64,000 bases of DNA from Isoptericola croceus (GCF_029382255.1 NZ_JARLLG010000001.1:806001-870000); one strand, 5' to 3'; counted from the stretch's first letter, positions 1-8,620 are shown. The notes: generated from the letters alone by a model not told the origin. Program-made: numbers and translations.

Positions 1-108
1 CGTCCGGCGCCGTCGAAGCAGCAGTCCGCTGCTGAGGCACCCGCCGCGTCCGACGCGCCGGCCCCGGCCGAGCAGGCCGCGGCCCCCGAGTCCGGAACGG
101 AGGCCTGA
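1..108 (+). CDS. rpsC: Ribosomal protein S3, C-terminal tail (partial)
   Basis: The reading frame is open from the first base and ends in TGA at 106-108, giving 35 residues rich in Ala, Pro and Glu. The body of the protein lies outside the window. Actinobacterial S3 proteins carry a similar Ala/Pro/Glu-rich tail, and the next gene, rplP, follows rpsC in the S10 operon. The identity therefore rests on position and composition, not on a conserved domain. Confidence 0.75.
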   Translation, partial: RPAPSKQQSAAEAPAASDAPAPAEQAAAPESGTEA

Positions 109-111
109 GTC

Positions 112-531
112 ATGCTGATCCCCCGCAGGCTCAAGCACCGCAAGCAGCACCACCCGAAGCGCTCCGGCATGGCCAAGGGTGGCACCACGATCTCGTTCGG
201 TGACTATGGCATCCAGGCTCTCGAGCCCGCCTACGTCACCAACCGTCAGATCGAGGCTGCTCGTATCGCGATGACCCGCCACATCAAGCGTGGCGGCAAG
301 GTCTGGATCAACATCTACCCGGACCGCCCGCTCACGAAGAAGCCCGCCGAGACCCGCATGGGTTCGGGTAAGGGCTCGCCCGAGTGGTGGGTCGCCAACG
401 TCAAGCCCGGCCGCATCGTCTTCGAGCTGGCCGGAGTCCCTGAGGAGCTTGCTCGTGAGGCCCTGCGCCGTGCGATGCACAAGCTCCCGATGAAGTGCCG
501 TTTCGTGGTGCGCGAAGGTGGTGCGAACTGA
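112..531 (+). CDS. rplP: Large-subunit ribosomal protein L16
   Basis: L16 (139 aa, normal length) binds 23S rRNA near the peptidyl-transferase centre and the A-site tRNA. The family block [12 protein letters not shown] is at residues 82-93, preceded by the Arg/Lys-rich [12 protein letters not shown] segment at about 55-66. The ATG lies 3 bases after the rpsC stop, and the stop overlaps the rpmC start as TGATG, so translation is probably coupled. It belongs to the S10 operon. Confidence 0.97.
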   Translation: MLIPRRLKHRKQHHPKRSGMAKGGTTISFGDYGIQALEPAYVTNRQIEAARIAMTRHIKRGGKVWINIYPDRPLTKKPAETRMGSGKGSPEWWVANVKPGRIVFELAGVPEELAREALRRAMHKLPMKCRFVVREGGAN

Positions 532-770
532 TGGCTATCGGTACCCAGGGGCTTGCCCCGGCCGACCTCGACGGCTTCGACGACGAGACTCTCGTCGCGA
601 AGCTCAAGGAGCAGAAGCAGGAGCTTTTCAACCTGCGCTTTCAGGCCGCCACCGGCCAGCTCGAGTCGCACGGCCGCCTCAAGGCGGTCAAGCGAGACAT
701 CGCGCGGATCTACACGGTCCTGCGTGAGCGCGAGCTCGGCATCCGTACGGCCCCGAGCGTGAGTGAGTGA
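531..770 (+). CDS. rpmC: Large-subunit ribosomal protein L29
   Basis: L29 (79 aa) sits at the exit of the polypeptide tunnel, where it helps form the docking site for trigger factor and SRP. The family signature [18 protein letters not shown] is present, followed by the [19 protein letters not shown] helix. I chose the ATG at 531, which overlaps the rplP stop. An in-frame start at 495 would add 12 residues unlike L29 and lie inside rplP. Confidence 0.96.
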   Translation: MAIGTQGLAPADLDGFDDETLVAKLKEQKQELFNLRFQAATGQLESHGRLKAVKRDIARIYTVLRERELGIRTAPSVSE

Positions 771-777
771 GGCACTG

Positions 778-1062
778 ATGAGCGAGAACACCGAGACGGT
801 GACCACCGAGGAGCGGGCAACCCGCAAGGTGCGCCGCGGCTACGTCGTCAGCGACAAGATGGACAAGACCATCGTCGTCGAGGTCGAGGACCGTGTGAAG
901 CACCCGCTCTACGGCAAGGTCATGCGTCGCACCAACAAGGTCAAGGTGCACGACGAGCAGAACTCCGCCGGCATCGGCGACCTGGTCGTCATCATGGAGA
1001 CCCGCCCGCTGTCCGCGACAAAGCGGTGGCGCCTGGTGGAGATCCTCGAGAAGGCCAAGTAA
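778..1062 (+). CDS. rpsQ: Small-subunit ribosomal protein S17
   Basis: S17 (94 aa) is a primary 16S rRNA-binding protein with an OB fold. Visible family blocks are [19 protein letters not shown] and [19 protein letters not shown], then [21 protein letters not shown]. The ATG at 778 has a GAGG sequence a few bases upstream. A GTG at 763 is in frame but would overlap rpmC and add only five residues. This is the last gene of the S10 group, and a 133-base gap follows. Confidence 0.95.
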   Translation: MSENTETVTTEERATRKVRRGYVVSDKMDKTIVVEVEDRVKHPLYGKVMRRTNKVKVHDEQNSAGIGDLVVIMETRPLSATKRWRLVEILEKAK

Positions 1063-1195
1063 GACTGTCCTTCCCGGTGGGGGCGCGGTGTGACACACGT
1101 ATGCGTCGAGTCCCCACCACAGCAACTATCCGTTCGGCAAGGCTCGCCCGGGAAAGCCCGGGCCGAGAACCGGCTCGACGACAGGAGATCAATCG
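1063..1195 (+). other. S10/spc operon junction, structured 133-base gap
   Basis: This is the largest gap in the first ribosomal cluster and falls exactly where the S10 and spc operons meet in many bacteria. It contains inverted repeats GGTGGGG (1076-1082) with CCCCACC (1112-1118), and GCCCGGG (1146-1152) with CCCGGGC (1157-1163). A spc promoter or processing site is plausible, but I see no convincing -35/-10 pair. Confidence 0.4.
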
Positions 1196-1564
1196 ATGAT
1201 CCAGCAGGAGTCGCGACTGCGGGTCGCCGACAACACGGGTGCCAAGGAGATTCTCTGCATCCGTGTTCTCGGTGGATCCGGCCGTCGCTACGCCGGTATC
1301 GGCGACACCATCGTCGCCACCGTCAAGGACGCGATCCCGGGCGGCAACGTGAAGAAGGGCGATGTGGTCAAGGCCGTCATCGTCCGGACCGTCAAGGAGC
1401 GCCGTCGTCCCGACGGTTCCTACATCAAGTTCGACGAGAACGCCGCCGTCATCCTCAAGACTGACGGTGAGCCGCGCGGTACGCGCATCTTCGGCCCGGT
1501 CGGGCGCGAGCTGCGCGACAAGCGGTTCATGAAGATCATCTCGTTGGCCCCGGAGGTGCTCTGA
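1196..1564 (+). CDS. rplN: Large-subunit ribosomal protein L14
   Basis: L14 (122 aa, standard length) lies at the subunit interface and contacts 16S rRNA through bridges B5 and B8. It begins [18 protein letters not shown], the classic L14 N-terminus, and continues with [30 protein letters not shown]. The sequence GGAGATCAATC precedes the ATG. As first gene after the 133-base gap it probably opens the spc transcript. Confidence 0.98.
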   Translation: MIQQESRLRVADNTGAKEILCIRVLGGSGRRYAGIGDTIVATVKDAIPGGNVKKGDVVKAVIVRTVKERRRPDGSYIKFDENAAVILKTDGEPRGTRIFGPVGRELRDKRFMKIISLAPEVL

Positions 1565-1566
1565 CC

Positions 1567-1908
1567 ATGGCGAAGATCAAGAAGGGCGACCAGGTCCAGG
1601 TGATCTCTGGTCGCGACAAGGGCCTGACGGGCCGTGTGCTCGAGGTGCTCACCGACAGCGACCGCGTCGTCGTCGAGGGTGTCCAGCGCGTGACCAAGCA
1701 CGTGAAGGCCGGCCAGTCGTCGCGTGGCACCCGTACGGGTGGCATCGAGACCGTCGAGGCGCCGATCCACGTCTCCAACGTGATGCTGGTCGACCCCGAG
1801 AGCAAGAAGCCGACCCGTGTCGGGTTCCGCCTCGAGGAGGTCGAGCAGGACGGTCGTACCCGTACGGTGCGCGTCCGCTACGCCAAGCGTTCCGGGAAGG
1901 ACATCTGA
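1567..1908 (+). CDS. rplX: Large-subunit ribosomal protein L24
   Basis: L24 (113 aa) is an assembly-initiating 23S rRNA binder. The N-terminal KOW motif runs from about residue 3 to 27 ([18 protein letters not shown], then TGRVLEV). The start is 2 bases after the rplN stop, and the stop overlaps the rplE ATG by one base. The length suits actinobacterial L24. Confidence 0.97.
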   Translation: MAKIKKGDQVQVISGRDKGLTGRVLEVLTDSDRVVVEGVQRVTKHVKAGQSSRGTRTGGIETVEAPIHVSNVMLVDPESKKPTRVGFRLEEVEQDGRTRTVRVRYAKRSGKDI

Positions 1909-2480
1909 TGACCGAGACGACTCTCGAGGCCACGGCTGTGCCGCGCCTCAAGCAGAAGTACCGCGAGGAGATCCTGGCCGCGCTCCAGGAGGAGTTCGGT
2001 CACTCGAACCTCCACCAGGTCGCCGGTCTGACGAAGATCGTCGTCAACATGGGTGTGGGCGACGCGGCCAAGGACTCGAAGCTCATCGAGGGCGCGATCC
2101 GCGACCTGACCGCGATCACCGGTCAGAAGCCGCAGATCAACCGCGCGAAGAAGTCCATCGCGCAGTTCAAGCTGCGTGAGGGCATGCCGATCGGTGCGCA
2201 CGTCACGTTGCGCGGCGACCGCATGTGGGAGTTCCTCGACCGGCTGCTGTCGGTCGCGCTGCCGCGTATCCGCGACTTCCGCGGTCTGAGCCCGAAGCAG
2301 TTCGACGGCCACGGCAACTACACGTTCGGTCTCACGGAGCAGTCCATGTTCCACGAGATCGACCAGGACAAGATCGACCGCGTCCGCGGCATGGACATCA
2401 CGGTCGTGACCACGGCGACGACCGACGACGAGGGCCGCTCCCTGCTGCGCCGTCTCGGTTTCCCCTTCAAGGAGAACTGA
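1908..2480 (+). CDS. rplE: Large-subunit ribosomal protein L5
   Basis: L5 (190 aa) binds 5S rRNA in the central protuberance and contacts P-site tRNA. Family features are [11 protein letters not shown] near the N-terminus, [14 protein letters not shown], the [18 protein letters not shown] block and the [12 protein letters not shown] region. It is translationally coupled to rplX (TGATG) and is followed 1 base later by rpsN. Confidence 0.98.
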   Translation: MTETTLEATAVPRLKQKYREEILAALQEEFGHSNLHQVAGLTKIVVNMGVGDAAKDSKLIEGAIRDLTAITGQKPQINRAKKSIAQFKLREGMPIGAHVTLRGDRMWEFLDRLLSVALPRIRDFRGLSPKQFDGHGNYTFGLTEQSMFHEIDQDKIDRVRGMDITVVTTATTDDEGRSLLRRLGFPFKEN

Positions 2481-2481
2481 C

Positions 2482-2667
2482 ATGGCGAAGAAGGCCCTGA
2501 TCAACAAGGCGAACGCCAAGCCGAAGTTCGCCGTGCGCGCCTACACCCGGTGCCAGCGGTGCGGTCGTCCGCACTCGGTCTACCGCAAGTTCGGCCTGTG
2601 CCGGATCTGCCTGCGGGAGATGGCCCACCGCGGTGAGCTCCCCGGCGTCACCAAGAGCAGCTGGTAA
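2482..2667 (+). CDS. rpsN: Small-subunit ribosomal protein S14, zinc-binding type
   Basis: S14 (61 aa) joins the 30S head late in assembly. This is the short zinc-ribbon (type Z, C+) form, with Cys24, Cys27, Cys40 and Cys43 arranged CQRC-x12-CRIC. Many actinobacteria also encode a longer zinc-free S14 under Zur control. None is in this window. The C-terminus [11 protein letters not shown] is typical of the family. Confidence 0.98.
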   Translation: MAKKALINKANAKPKFAVRAYTRCQRCGRPHSVYRKFGLCRICLREMAHRGELPGVTKSSW

Positions 2668-2684
2668 AACAACTACGCCGTAGG

Positions 2685-2716
2685 TCCGTGCGGCGCTCGA
2701 ACGAGTGCCGCACGGA
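2685..2716 (+). other. Near-perfect 32-base palindrome between rpsN and rpsH
   Basis: TCCGTGCGGC (2685-2694) pairs with GCCGCACGGA (2707-2716), and the inner GCTCG/CGAGT bases continue the stem with one G-U pair to a two-base centre. There is no U-tract, and rpsH continues 30 bases later. A processing or attenuation site is therefore more likely than a full terminator. Confidence 0.6.
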
Positions 2717-2746
2717 TACCCCGGCGAGGAAGGGCTGGAGCCCGAT

Positions 2747-3145
2747 ATGACTATGACCGACCCGATCGCAGACATGCTGACACGTCTGCGCAACGCGAAC
2801 TCGGCGCACCACGACACGGTCACCATGCCGTTCTCGAAGCTGAAGTCGCGCATCGCGGACATCCTGCAGGCCGAGGGTTACATCACCGGCTGGACCGTCG
2901 AGGAGGCGAGGGTGGGCAAGGACCTCACCATCAACCTCAAGTACGGCCCGAGCCGCGAGCGCGCCCTGACCGGCGTGCGGCGTGTGTCCAAGCCGGGCCT
3001 GCGCGTCTACGCGAAGTCCACCAATCTGCCCAAGGTCCTCGGCGGCCTCGGCGTGGCCATCCTGTCCACCTCCTCCGGCCTCCTGACCGACCGTCAGGCG
3101 CAGGCCAAGGGTGTGGGCGGCGAAGTCCTCGCCTACGTCTGGTAA
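2747..3145 (+). CDS. rpsH: Small-subunit ribosomal protein S8
   Basis: S8 (132 aa) organises the central domain of 16S rRNA and in Escherichia coli represses spc operon translation. The C-terminal signature [20 protein letters not shown] and the ending GGEVLAYVW are intact. I chose the ATG at 2747 ([11 protein letters not shown]), which gives the usual actinobacterial N-terminus. The frame extends upstream to 2705 but those residues are not S8-like. Confidence 0.97.
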   Translation: MTMTDPIADMLTRLRNANSAHHDTVTMPFSKLKSRIADILQAEGYITGWTVEEARVGKDLTINLKYGPSRERALTGVRRVSKPGLRVYAKSTNLPKVLGGLGVAILSTSSGLLTDRQAQAKGVGGEVLAYVW

Positions 3146-3164
3146 TCGGAAAGGAGAGACGCCA

Positions 3165-3701
3165 ATGTCTCGAATCGGCAAGCTCCCCGTTCCGGTCCCG
3201 GCCGGCGTGGACATCACCATCAGCGGCGCACTCGTGACAGTGAAGGGCCCCAAGGGGTCCCTCGAGCACACGGTGCCCGCCCCCATCACGGTCGAGCAGG
3301 AGGACGGCACCCTGAAGGTTGCCCGTCCCGACGACGAGCGTGGGTCCCGTGCCCTGCACGGCCTCACCCGCACCCTGCTGGCCAACATGATCACCGGCGT
3401 GACCAACGGCTACGAGAAGAAGCTCGAGATCGTCGGTACGGGTTACCGCGTGACCGCCAAGGGCACCGACCTCGAGTTCGCTCTCGGGTTCTCGCACCCG
3501 GTGAAGGTCACCGCCCCTGAGGGCATCACCTTCGCGGTCGAGAGCCCGACGAAGTTCTCGGTGTCCGGCATCGACAAGCAGCAGGTGGGCGAGGTCTCGG
3601 CGAACATCCGCAAGATCCGCAAGCCCGAGCCCTACAAGGGCAAGGGTGTGCGATACGCCGACGAGGTCGTCCGTCGCAAGGTCGGAAAGGCTGGTAAGTG
3701 A
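3165..3701 (+). CDS. rplF: Large-subunit ribosomal protein L6
   Basis: L6 (178 aa) has two related RNA-binding folds near the factor-binding site. It begins [19 protein letters not shown] and ends with the [20 protein letters not shown] block, the L6 signature. An AAAGGAGAG ribosome-binding site stands just before the ATG at 3165. The upstream in-frame start at 3111 lies inside rpsH and is rejected. The stop overlaps the rplR start. Confidence 0.98.
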   Translation: MSRIGKLPVPVPAGVDITISGALVTVKGPKGSLEHTVPAPITVEQEDGTLKVARPDDERGSRALHGLTRTLLANMITGVTNGYEKKLEIVGTGYRVTAKGTDLEFALGFSHPVKVTAPEGITFAVESPTKFSVSGIDKQQVGEVSANIRKIRKPEPYKGKGVRYADEVVRRKVGKAGK

Positions 3702-4072
3702 TGGCTCTCAAGGTTCTGGGCAAGGGCAAGAGCGTCGCTCGTCAGCGCCGTCACCTTCGCCTGCGCAAGAAGATCAAGGGCACCGCGGAGCGTCCTCGCC
3801 TCGTCGTGACCCGTTCGTCGCGCCACATGATGGTGCAGGTCGTCGACGACACGGTCGGCAAGACCGTGGCCTCGGCCTCGACGCTCGAGGCCGACCTGCG
3901 CGCCTCGACCGACGACAAGACCGCCAAGGCCCGCAAGGTCGGCGAGCTCGTCGCCGAGCGTGCCAAGGCTGCCGGGATCGACGCCGTGGTCTTCGACCGT
4001 GGCGGCAACAAGTACCACGGTCGGGTGGCTGCGGTCGCCGACGGCGCCCGCGAAGGCGGTCTGGCGCTGTGA
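3701..4072 (+). CDS. rplR: Large-subunit ribosomal protein L18
   Basis: L18 (123 aa) binds 5S rRNA together with L5. Family blocks are [30 protein letters not shown] and the C-terminal [24 protein letters not shown]. The ATG at 3701 overlaps the rplF stop by one base. The stop is itself TGATG, which opens a 12-codon frame leading into rpsE. Confidence 0.97.
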   Translation: MALKVLGKGKSVARQRRHLRLRKKIKGTAERPRLVVTRSSRHMMVQVVDDTVGKTVASASTLEADLRASTDDKTAKARKVGELVAERAKAAGIDAVVFDRGGNKYHGRVAAVADGAREGGLAL

Positions 4073-4110
4073 TGACGACCACTTTCGCACGGAAGATGAG
4101 GATCCTCTGA
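4072..4110 (+). CDS. Twelve-codon coupled mini-ORF between rplR and rpsE
   Basis: ATG at 4072 overlaps the rplR stop (TGATG), and the frame [12 protein letters not shown] ends at a TGA whose last base is the first base of the rpsE ATG (TGATG again). The frame therefore bridges the 37-base gap with no untranslated base. The peptide resembles nothing I know. It may serve only to carry terminating ribosomes to rpsE, or the arrangement may be chance. Confidence 0.35.
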   Translation: MTTTFARKMRIL

Positions 4111-4763
4111 TGGCTGCAGGGCAGCGCAACACCGGCGCCCCCCAGGGCGCCAACGAGTCCAAGAACGACGGTCGCCGCTCCAACCGGCGCGACGACCGCC
4201 GCAACAACCCCCGCGAGGACAAGAGCGCCTTCGTCGAGCGTGTGGTCGCGATCAACCGCGTCTCCAAGGTCGTCAAGGGTGGTCGTCGCTTCAGCTTCAC
4301 CGCGCTGGTCGTCGTGGGCGACGCCGACGGGACCGTCGGCGTCGGCTACGGCAAGGCCAAGGAGGTGCCCTCGGCGATCGCCAAGGGTGTCGAGGAGGCG
4401 AAGAAGAACTTCTTCCGCGTCCCGCGCATCCAGGGCACCATCCCGCACCCCATCCAGGGTGAGGAGGCGGCCGGCGTCGTGTTCCTGCGCCCGGCCTCCC
4501 CGGGTACCGGTGTGATCGCCGGTGGTCCGGTGCGCGCCGTGCTGGAGTGCGCCGGCATCCACGACGTGCTGAGCAAGTCGCTGGGATCGTCGAACGCGAT
4601 CAACATCGTCCGCGCCACCGTCGCGGCCCTCAAGGGCCTCGAGGAGCCGGCCGCCGTGGCCGCGCGTCGTGGTCTCCCGCTCGAGGACGTGGCCCCGGCC
4701 CCGCTCCTGCGGGCCCAGGCCGCCGGTCTCGCTGCCAAGGGCGAGAAGAAGGTGGGTGCGTGA
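4110..4763 (+). CDS. rpsE: Small-subunit ribosomal protein S5
   Basis: S5 (217 aa) acts in decoding fidelity and mRNA unwinding at the entry site. The double-stranded RNA-binding block [20 protein letters not shown] and the C-terminal [19 protein letters not shown] region are intact. An Asn/Arg/Asp-rich N-terminal extension of about 38 residues is longer than in Escherichia coli but usual in actinobacteria. The start at 4110 is preceded by GATGAGGA and overlaps the mini-ORF stop. Confidence 0.97.
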   Translation: MAAGQRNTGAPQGANESKNDGRRSNRRDDRRNNPREDKSAFVERVVAINRVSKVVKGGRRFSFTALVVVGDADGTVGVGYGKAKEVPSAIAKGVEEAKKNFFRVPRIQGTIPHPIQGEEAAGVVFLRPASPGTGVIAGGPVRAVLECAGIHDVLSKSLGSSNAINIVRATVAALKGLEEPAAVAARRGLPLEDVAPAPLLRAQAAGLAAKGEKKVGA

Positions 4764-4945
4764 TGGCTCGACTGAAGGTCACCCAGGTCAAGTCCGCCAT
4801 CGGCGGCAAGCAGAACCAGCGTGACACGCTGCGGACCCTCGGCCTCAAGCGGATCGGCGACACCGCCGTGAAGGAGGACCGCCCGGAGATCCGCGGCATG
4901 GTCACCACGGTGGCGCATCTCGTCACCGTCGAGGAGGTCGAGTGA
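4763..4945 (+). CDS. rpmD: Large-subunit ribosomal protein L30
   Basis: L30 (60 aa) is a small 23S rRNA-binding protein. The family pattern [20 protein letters not shown], then [11 protein letters not shown], is complete, and a short acidic tail VEEVE ends the protein. The start overlaps the rpsE stop (TGATG). The stop is followed 2 bases later by the rplO ATG. Confidence 0.97.
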   Translation: MARLKVTQVKSAIGGKQNQRDTLRTLGLKRIGDTAVKEDRPEIRGMVTTVAHLVTVEEVE

Positions 4946-4947
4946 GC

Positions 4948-5424
4948 ATGGCCGACAGCACCGAGAAGAACACAGCACCGTCCCAGCCGCTGAAGGTCCA
5001 CCACCTGCGGCCGGCTCCTGGCGCCAAGAAGGCCAAGACCCGCGTGGGTCGTGGTGAGGCGTCGAAGGGCAAGACGGCGGGTCGCGGAACCAAGGGCACG
5101 AAGGCCCGCTACCAGGTTCCCGCGGGCTTCGAGGGCGGGCAGGTTCCCCTGCACATGCGCCTGCCGAAGCTCCGTGGCTTCAAGAACCCGTTCCGCGTCG
5201 AGTACCAGGTCGTGAACCTGGACAAGCTCGCCGCGCTGTACCCGGAGGGTGGCTCCGTCACCGTCGAGGGCCTCGTCGCCAAGGGCGCGGTCCGTTCGGG
5301 CCAGCCGGTGAAGGTGCTCGGCACGGGCGAGATCACCGTGAAGCTGGAGGTCGCGGTCGACGCGCTCTCCGCGTCCGCCAAGGAGAAGATCCTTGCGGCC
5401 GGTGGCTCCGTCTCGGAGGACTGA
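4948..5424 (+). CDS. rplO: Large-subunit ribosomal protein L15
   Basis: L15 (158 aa) is a late-binding 23S rRNA protein. The N-terminal [20 protein letters not shown] and the glycine-rich basic segment [20 protein letters not shown] are characteristic, as is the C-terminal [19 protein letters not shown] chose ATG 4948, about 10 bases after GAGGAGG. A GTG at 4942 overlapping the rpmD stop is also possible. A strong hairpin follows, so the spc transcript probably ends here before secY. Confidence 0.96.
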   Translation: MADSTEKNTAPSQPLKVHHLRPAPGAKKAKTRVGRGEASKGKTAGRGTKGTKARYQVPAGFEGGQVPLHMRLPKLRGFKNPFRVEYQVVNLDKLAALYPEGGSVTVEGLVAKGAVRSGQPVKVLGTGEITVKLEVAVDALSASAKEKILAAGGSVSED

Positions 5425-5430
5425 GAACTG

Positions 5431-5470
5431 ACGGAGGGCCGGTGGCGCACGTGCGCCACCGGCCCTCCGT
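5431..5470 (+). terminator. Perfect 40-base palindrome after rplO
   Basis: The 20 bases at 5431-5450 (from ACGGAGGGCC to GGTGGCGCAC) are the exact reverse complement of 5451-5470. The stem could reach about 18 GC-rich pairs with a 4-base loop. It starts 6 bases after the L15 stop and has no U-tract, as is common for actinobacterial terminators. It separates the spc genes from secY. Confidence 0.75.
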
Positions 5471-5767
5471 GCTGTCCTGGGGCGGGTGACGACCAGTCCA
5501 GGAGACCACTCGAGGAGGCCGACTTCGGGCGATCTGCTACTTTCGTTCGACGCACGTGGCCCAGGTCACTTCTCGAGGCACGTAGAATCCGTCACGGTCC
5601 GCACTGCACGCGGCGCACGCGACGCGCGCAGTGACCGTCGGGGACATCCGGCCGGACCACGACCGAAGTCGGTACGTCGACGTCGCGGCCATGCCGCAAC
5701 GGAGGCGGACCACACCTCGCCGGACACCGGCGACACGACACCCCGCCGCGGCGGGTCAGGAGGATAG
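5471..5767 (+). other. Upstream region of secY
   Basis: Together with the palindrome before it, this is the only gene-free stretch over 300 bases. A TAGAAT hexamer at 5583-5588 could be the -10 of a secY promoter, with a leader of about 175 bases, but I see no good -35 at the right distance. No convincing short ORF or known RNA motif was recognised. A GGAGGATA ribosome-binding site for secY ends the region. Confidence 0.35.
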
Positions 5768-7066
5768 GTGCTCAGCGCATTCGGCCGGGCTTTCCGGACA
5801 CCGGACCTGCGGCGCAAGCTGCTGTTCACGATCGCCATCATGGCGCTCTTCCGCGTGGGGTCGTTCATCCCGACGCCGGGCGTCGACTACGCCAACGTGC
5901 AGCAGTGCGTCGCTGTGCTGGACGACAGCACGTCGCTGCTCGGCCTGGTCAACACCTTCAGCGGTGGTGCGCTCCTGCAGCTGTCGGTCTTCGCCCTCGG
6001 GATCATGCCGTACATCACGGCGAGCATCATCACGCAGCTGCTGCGTGTGGTGATCCCGCGGTTCGAGGCTCTCCACAAGGAGGGCCAGTCCGGCCAGGCG
6101 AAGCTGACGCAGTACACCCGCTACCTCACCATCGCCCTGGCGATCCTGCAGTCGACGACGATCGTCACGACGGCGCGTACGGGCCTGCTCTTCCCGGGCT
6201 GCGGCCTCGACGTGGTCGTGGACGACCGCTTCGCGACGGCGGCGTTGATGGTGGTGACGATGACCGCGGGCACCGGCCTGGTCATGTGGATGGGTGAGCT
6301 GATCACGGAGAAGGGGATCGGCAACGGCATGTCGCTGCTGATCTTCACGTCGATCGTCGCGAGCTTCCCGACGGCCCTGTGGTCGATCGCCGGTGGCGCC
6401 AACGGCGCGATGAACTTCATCATCATGATCGCGGTCATCATCCTGGTGATCGGGATGGTCGTCTTCGTCGAGCAGTCGCAGCGCAGGATCCCCGTGCAGT
6501 ACGCCAAGCGCATGGTGGGTCGCCGCATGTACGGCGGCACGAGCACCTACATCCCGATCAAGATCAACATGGCCGGTGTCATCCCGGTCATCTTCGCGGC
6601 GTCGATCCTCGCGATCCCCGCGCTCCTCGCCCAGTTCGGCGACCAGAGCGCCGAGTGGGTCATCTGGATCTCGAACAATCTCGCTCTGCAGGACCAGCCG
6701 ATCTACATCGCGCTGTACGTCCTGATGATCATCTTCTTCGCGTTCTTCTACACGTCGATCACGTTCAACCCGGACGAGGTCGCGGACAACATGAAGAAGT
6801 ACGGGGGCTTCATCCCCGGTATCCGCGCCGGCCGTCCCACGGCCGAGTACCTCGACTACGTGATCACCCGGATCACGTCGGCGGGTGCGGTCTATCTCGC
6901 CATCGTCGCGCTCATCCCGACGCTGGTGCTGGTGTTCCTGGGCGTCACGACGAACATCCCGTTCGGTGGCACGTCGATCCTCATCATCGTCGGCGTCGGC
7001 CTCGAGTTCGTGAAGCAGGTCAACTCCCAGCTCCAGCAGCGACACTACGAAGGGTTCCTCCGTTGA
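5768..7066 (+). CDS. secY: Protein translocase channel subunit SecY
   Basis: SecY (432 aa) forms the membrane channel for Sec-dependent export and membrane insertion, with SecE and SecG. Ten hydrophobic segments can be traced. Family motifs include the ALGIMPYITASIITQLL segment and the cytosolic loops QYTRYLTIALAILQ and YAKRMVGRRMYGGTSTYIPIK. It starts with GTG after GGAGGATA. Its stop overlaps the adk TTG start (TTGA), in the conserved secY-adk-map order. Confidence 0.98.
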   Translation: MLSAFGRAFRTPDLRRKLLFTIAIMALFRVGSFIPTPGVDYANVQQCVAVLDDSTSLLGLVNTFSGGALLQLSVFALGIMPYITASIITQLLRVVIPRFEALHKEGQSGQAKLTQYTRYLTIALAILQSTTIVTTARTGLLFPGCGLDVVVDDRFATAALMVVTMTAGTGLVMWMGELITEKGIGNGMSLLIFTSIVASFPTALWSIAGGANGAMNFIIMIAVIILVIGMVVFVEQSQRRIPVQYAKRMVGRRMYGGTSTYIPIKINMAGVIPVIFAASILAIPALLAQFGDQSAEWVIWISNNLALQDQPIYIALYVLMIIFFAFFYTSITFNPDEVADNMKKYGGFIPGIRAGRPTAEYLDYVITRITSAGAVYLAIVALIPTLVLVFLGVTTNIPFGGTSILIIVGVGLEFVKQVNSQLQQRHYEGFLR

Positions 7067-7704
7067 CCGAGACGAATACCCCGACCACCCGCCGCGAGCT
7101 CCACGGCGCACCTGGCGCCGAGGGACGTATCACGCGTCTGGTGATCATGGGCCCGCAGGGCGCCGGCAAGGGCACCCAGGCGGCCCGCCTGGCGGAGGTC
7201 TTCGGTATCCCCGCGATCTCGACCGGCGACATCTTCCGCGCGAACATCGCCGGCGGCACGGAGCTGGGCAAGCTCGCGCAGGAGTACTCGGCCCAGGGCG
7301 AGCTCGTCCCGGACGAGGTGACGGACTCCATGGTGCGCGACCGCCTCGCCGAGGACGACGTCCACGGCGGGTTCCTCCTCGACGGCTACCCGCGCAACGC
7401 CCACCAGGTCGAGGCGTTGGACGAGATCCTGGCCGGACTCGGCTGGGAGCTCGACGGCGTCATCGAGCTGACCGCTGACCGTGACGAGCTGCTCGAGCGC
7501 ATCGCCAAGCGCGCGGAGGTCGAGGGACGCGAGGACGACACGCCCGCCGCGATCGAGCGCCGGCTGGACATCTACGATGCCGAGACCGCGCCGCTCACGT
7601 CGGCGTACGCCGAGCGGGGCATCCTTGCCCAGGTCGACGGCATCGGGGAGATCACCGAGGTCACCGACCGCATCGTGTCCGCGCTCGCGCAGCAGCTCGG
7701 CTGA
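7063..7704 (+). CDS. adk: Adenylate kinase, short-lid type
   Basis: Adenylate kinase (213 aa) balances ATP + AMP with 2 ADP in the cytosol. The P-loop MGPQGAGKGTQ is at about residues 29-39 and the AMP-binding GGFLLDGYPRN follows. The lid (KRAEVEGREDDTPAAIERRL) is short and has no zinc cysteines. I chose the TTG at 7063: it overlaps the secY stop, has GAAGGG about 8 bases upstream, and keeps the whole first beta strand. This adds about 23 residues to the usual N-terminus. A GTG at 7141 would remove part of that strand. Confidence 0.93.
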   Translation: MTETNTPTTRRELHGAPGAEGRITRLVIMGPQGAGKGTQAARLAEVFGIPAISTGDIFRANIAGGTELGKLAQEYSAQGELVPDEVTDSMVRDRLAEDDVHGGFLLDGYPRNAHQVEALDEILAGLGWELDGVIELTADRDELLERIAKRAEVEGREDDTPAAIERRLDIYDAETAPLTSAYAERGILAQVDGIGEITEVTDRIVSALAQQLG

Positions 7705-7710
7705 GGCGGC

Positions 7711-8580
7711 GTGTTCCGCCCGCACCCGCGGATCGAGCTCAAGAGCCTCGACCAGGTGCGCCTCATGCGCCGTGCCGGGCTCGTCGTGGCTGACGCGCTC
7801 GCCGCGGTGCGGGCGGCCGCCCACCCGGGCTGCACGACGAGCGAGCTCGACGCGGTCGCCGCGCGGGTGATCGCCGAGGCAGGTGCCGAGCCGTCGTTCC
7901 TGGGCTACCAGGGCTTCCCGGCGACGATCTGCACGTCGGTGAACGAGGAGGTCGTCCACGGCATCCCGGGCCGGCGTGCGCTGGCGACCGGGGACGTCGT
8001 CTCGGTCGACTGCGGGGCCGTCGTCGAGGGTTGGCATGGTGACTCTGCGATCACCTTCCTCCTCGACGAGTCCGGTGCGGTGGACGTCGACGACGCGACC
8101 GACGGCGTCGACCCGGCGGACCGGGGCCTCGTACAGGCCACCAGGACGGCCTTGTGGGCCGGCATCGCCGCCCTCGCCGGCGGCCGCCGGGTGGGCGACG
8201 TGGGCACGGCCGTCGAGGCTTCGGTGGACCTGTCCGCCGAGCTGCGCGGGGTCGAGTACGGGATCGTCGAGGAGTACACGGGCCATGGCATCGGTACGGC
8301 GATGCACCAGCCACCTGACGTCGTCAACTTCTCCGCCACCGACCGGGGGCCGCGTCTGCGGCCGGGTATGTGCCTCGCGATCGAGCCGATGCTCACGCGC
8401 GGGACGGCGGTCACGCACGTGCTCGAGGACGACTGGACGGTGGTCACGGCCGACGGGTCGCGAGCCGCCCACTGGGAGCACACGGTCGCGATCCTCGACG
8501 AGGGTGTCGCGGTGCTGACGGCCCCAGACCTGGGTGAGGCCGGCCTGGAGCCGTTCGGCCTGCGGCCGGTCATGTTGTGA
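7711..8580 (+). CDS. map: Methionine aminopeptidase, type I
   Basis: This M24A metallopeptidase (289 aa) removes initiator Met from nascent proteins. The five metal ligands can be placed: two Asp in SVDCGAVVEGWHGDSAIT, His in TGHGIGTAMHQPP, Glu in LAIEPML and Glu in WEHTVAI. The GTG at 7711 has GAGGCGG just upstream and lies 6 bases after the adk stop. A TSVNEEVVHGIPG block marks the substrate pocket. It works after peptide deformylase, encoded at 17.9 kb. Confidence 0.96.
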   Translation: MFRPHPRIELKSLDQVRLMRRAGLVVADALAAVRAAAHPGCTTSELDAVAARVIAEAGAEPSFLGYQGFPATICTSVNEEVVHGIPGRRALATGDVVSVDCGAVVEGWHGDSAITFLLDESGAVDVDDATDGVDPADRGLVQATRTALWAGIAALAGGRRVGDVGTAVEASVDLSAELRGVEYGIVEEYTGHGIGTAMHQPPDVVNFSATDRGPRLRPGMCLAIEPMLTRGTAVTHVLEDDWTVVTADGSRAAHWEHTVAILDEGVAVLTAPDLGEAGLEPFGLRPVML

Positions 8581-8592
8581 CGGACGTCAAGG

Positions 8593-8620
8593 TTGCTCTC
8601 CGTTCCGGATGGAGTAGGAT
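8593..8620 (+). promoter_or_regulatory. Predicted promoter of the infA/alpha operon
   Basis: TTGCTC (8593-8598) and TAGGAT (8615-8620) are separated by 16 bases, a reasonable vegetative promoter just after the map stop. It would give infA a leader of about 190 bases. No other match of this quality lies in the 236-base gap. Confidence 0.55.

Noticed and set aside
5756-7111. Minus-strand open frame of 451 codons opposite secY
   Set aside because: Composition (Arg, Asp, His runs) is that of an antisense shadow, and secY on the plus strand is certain.
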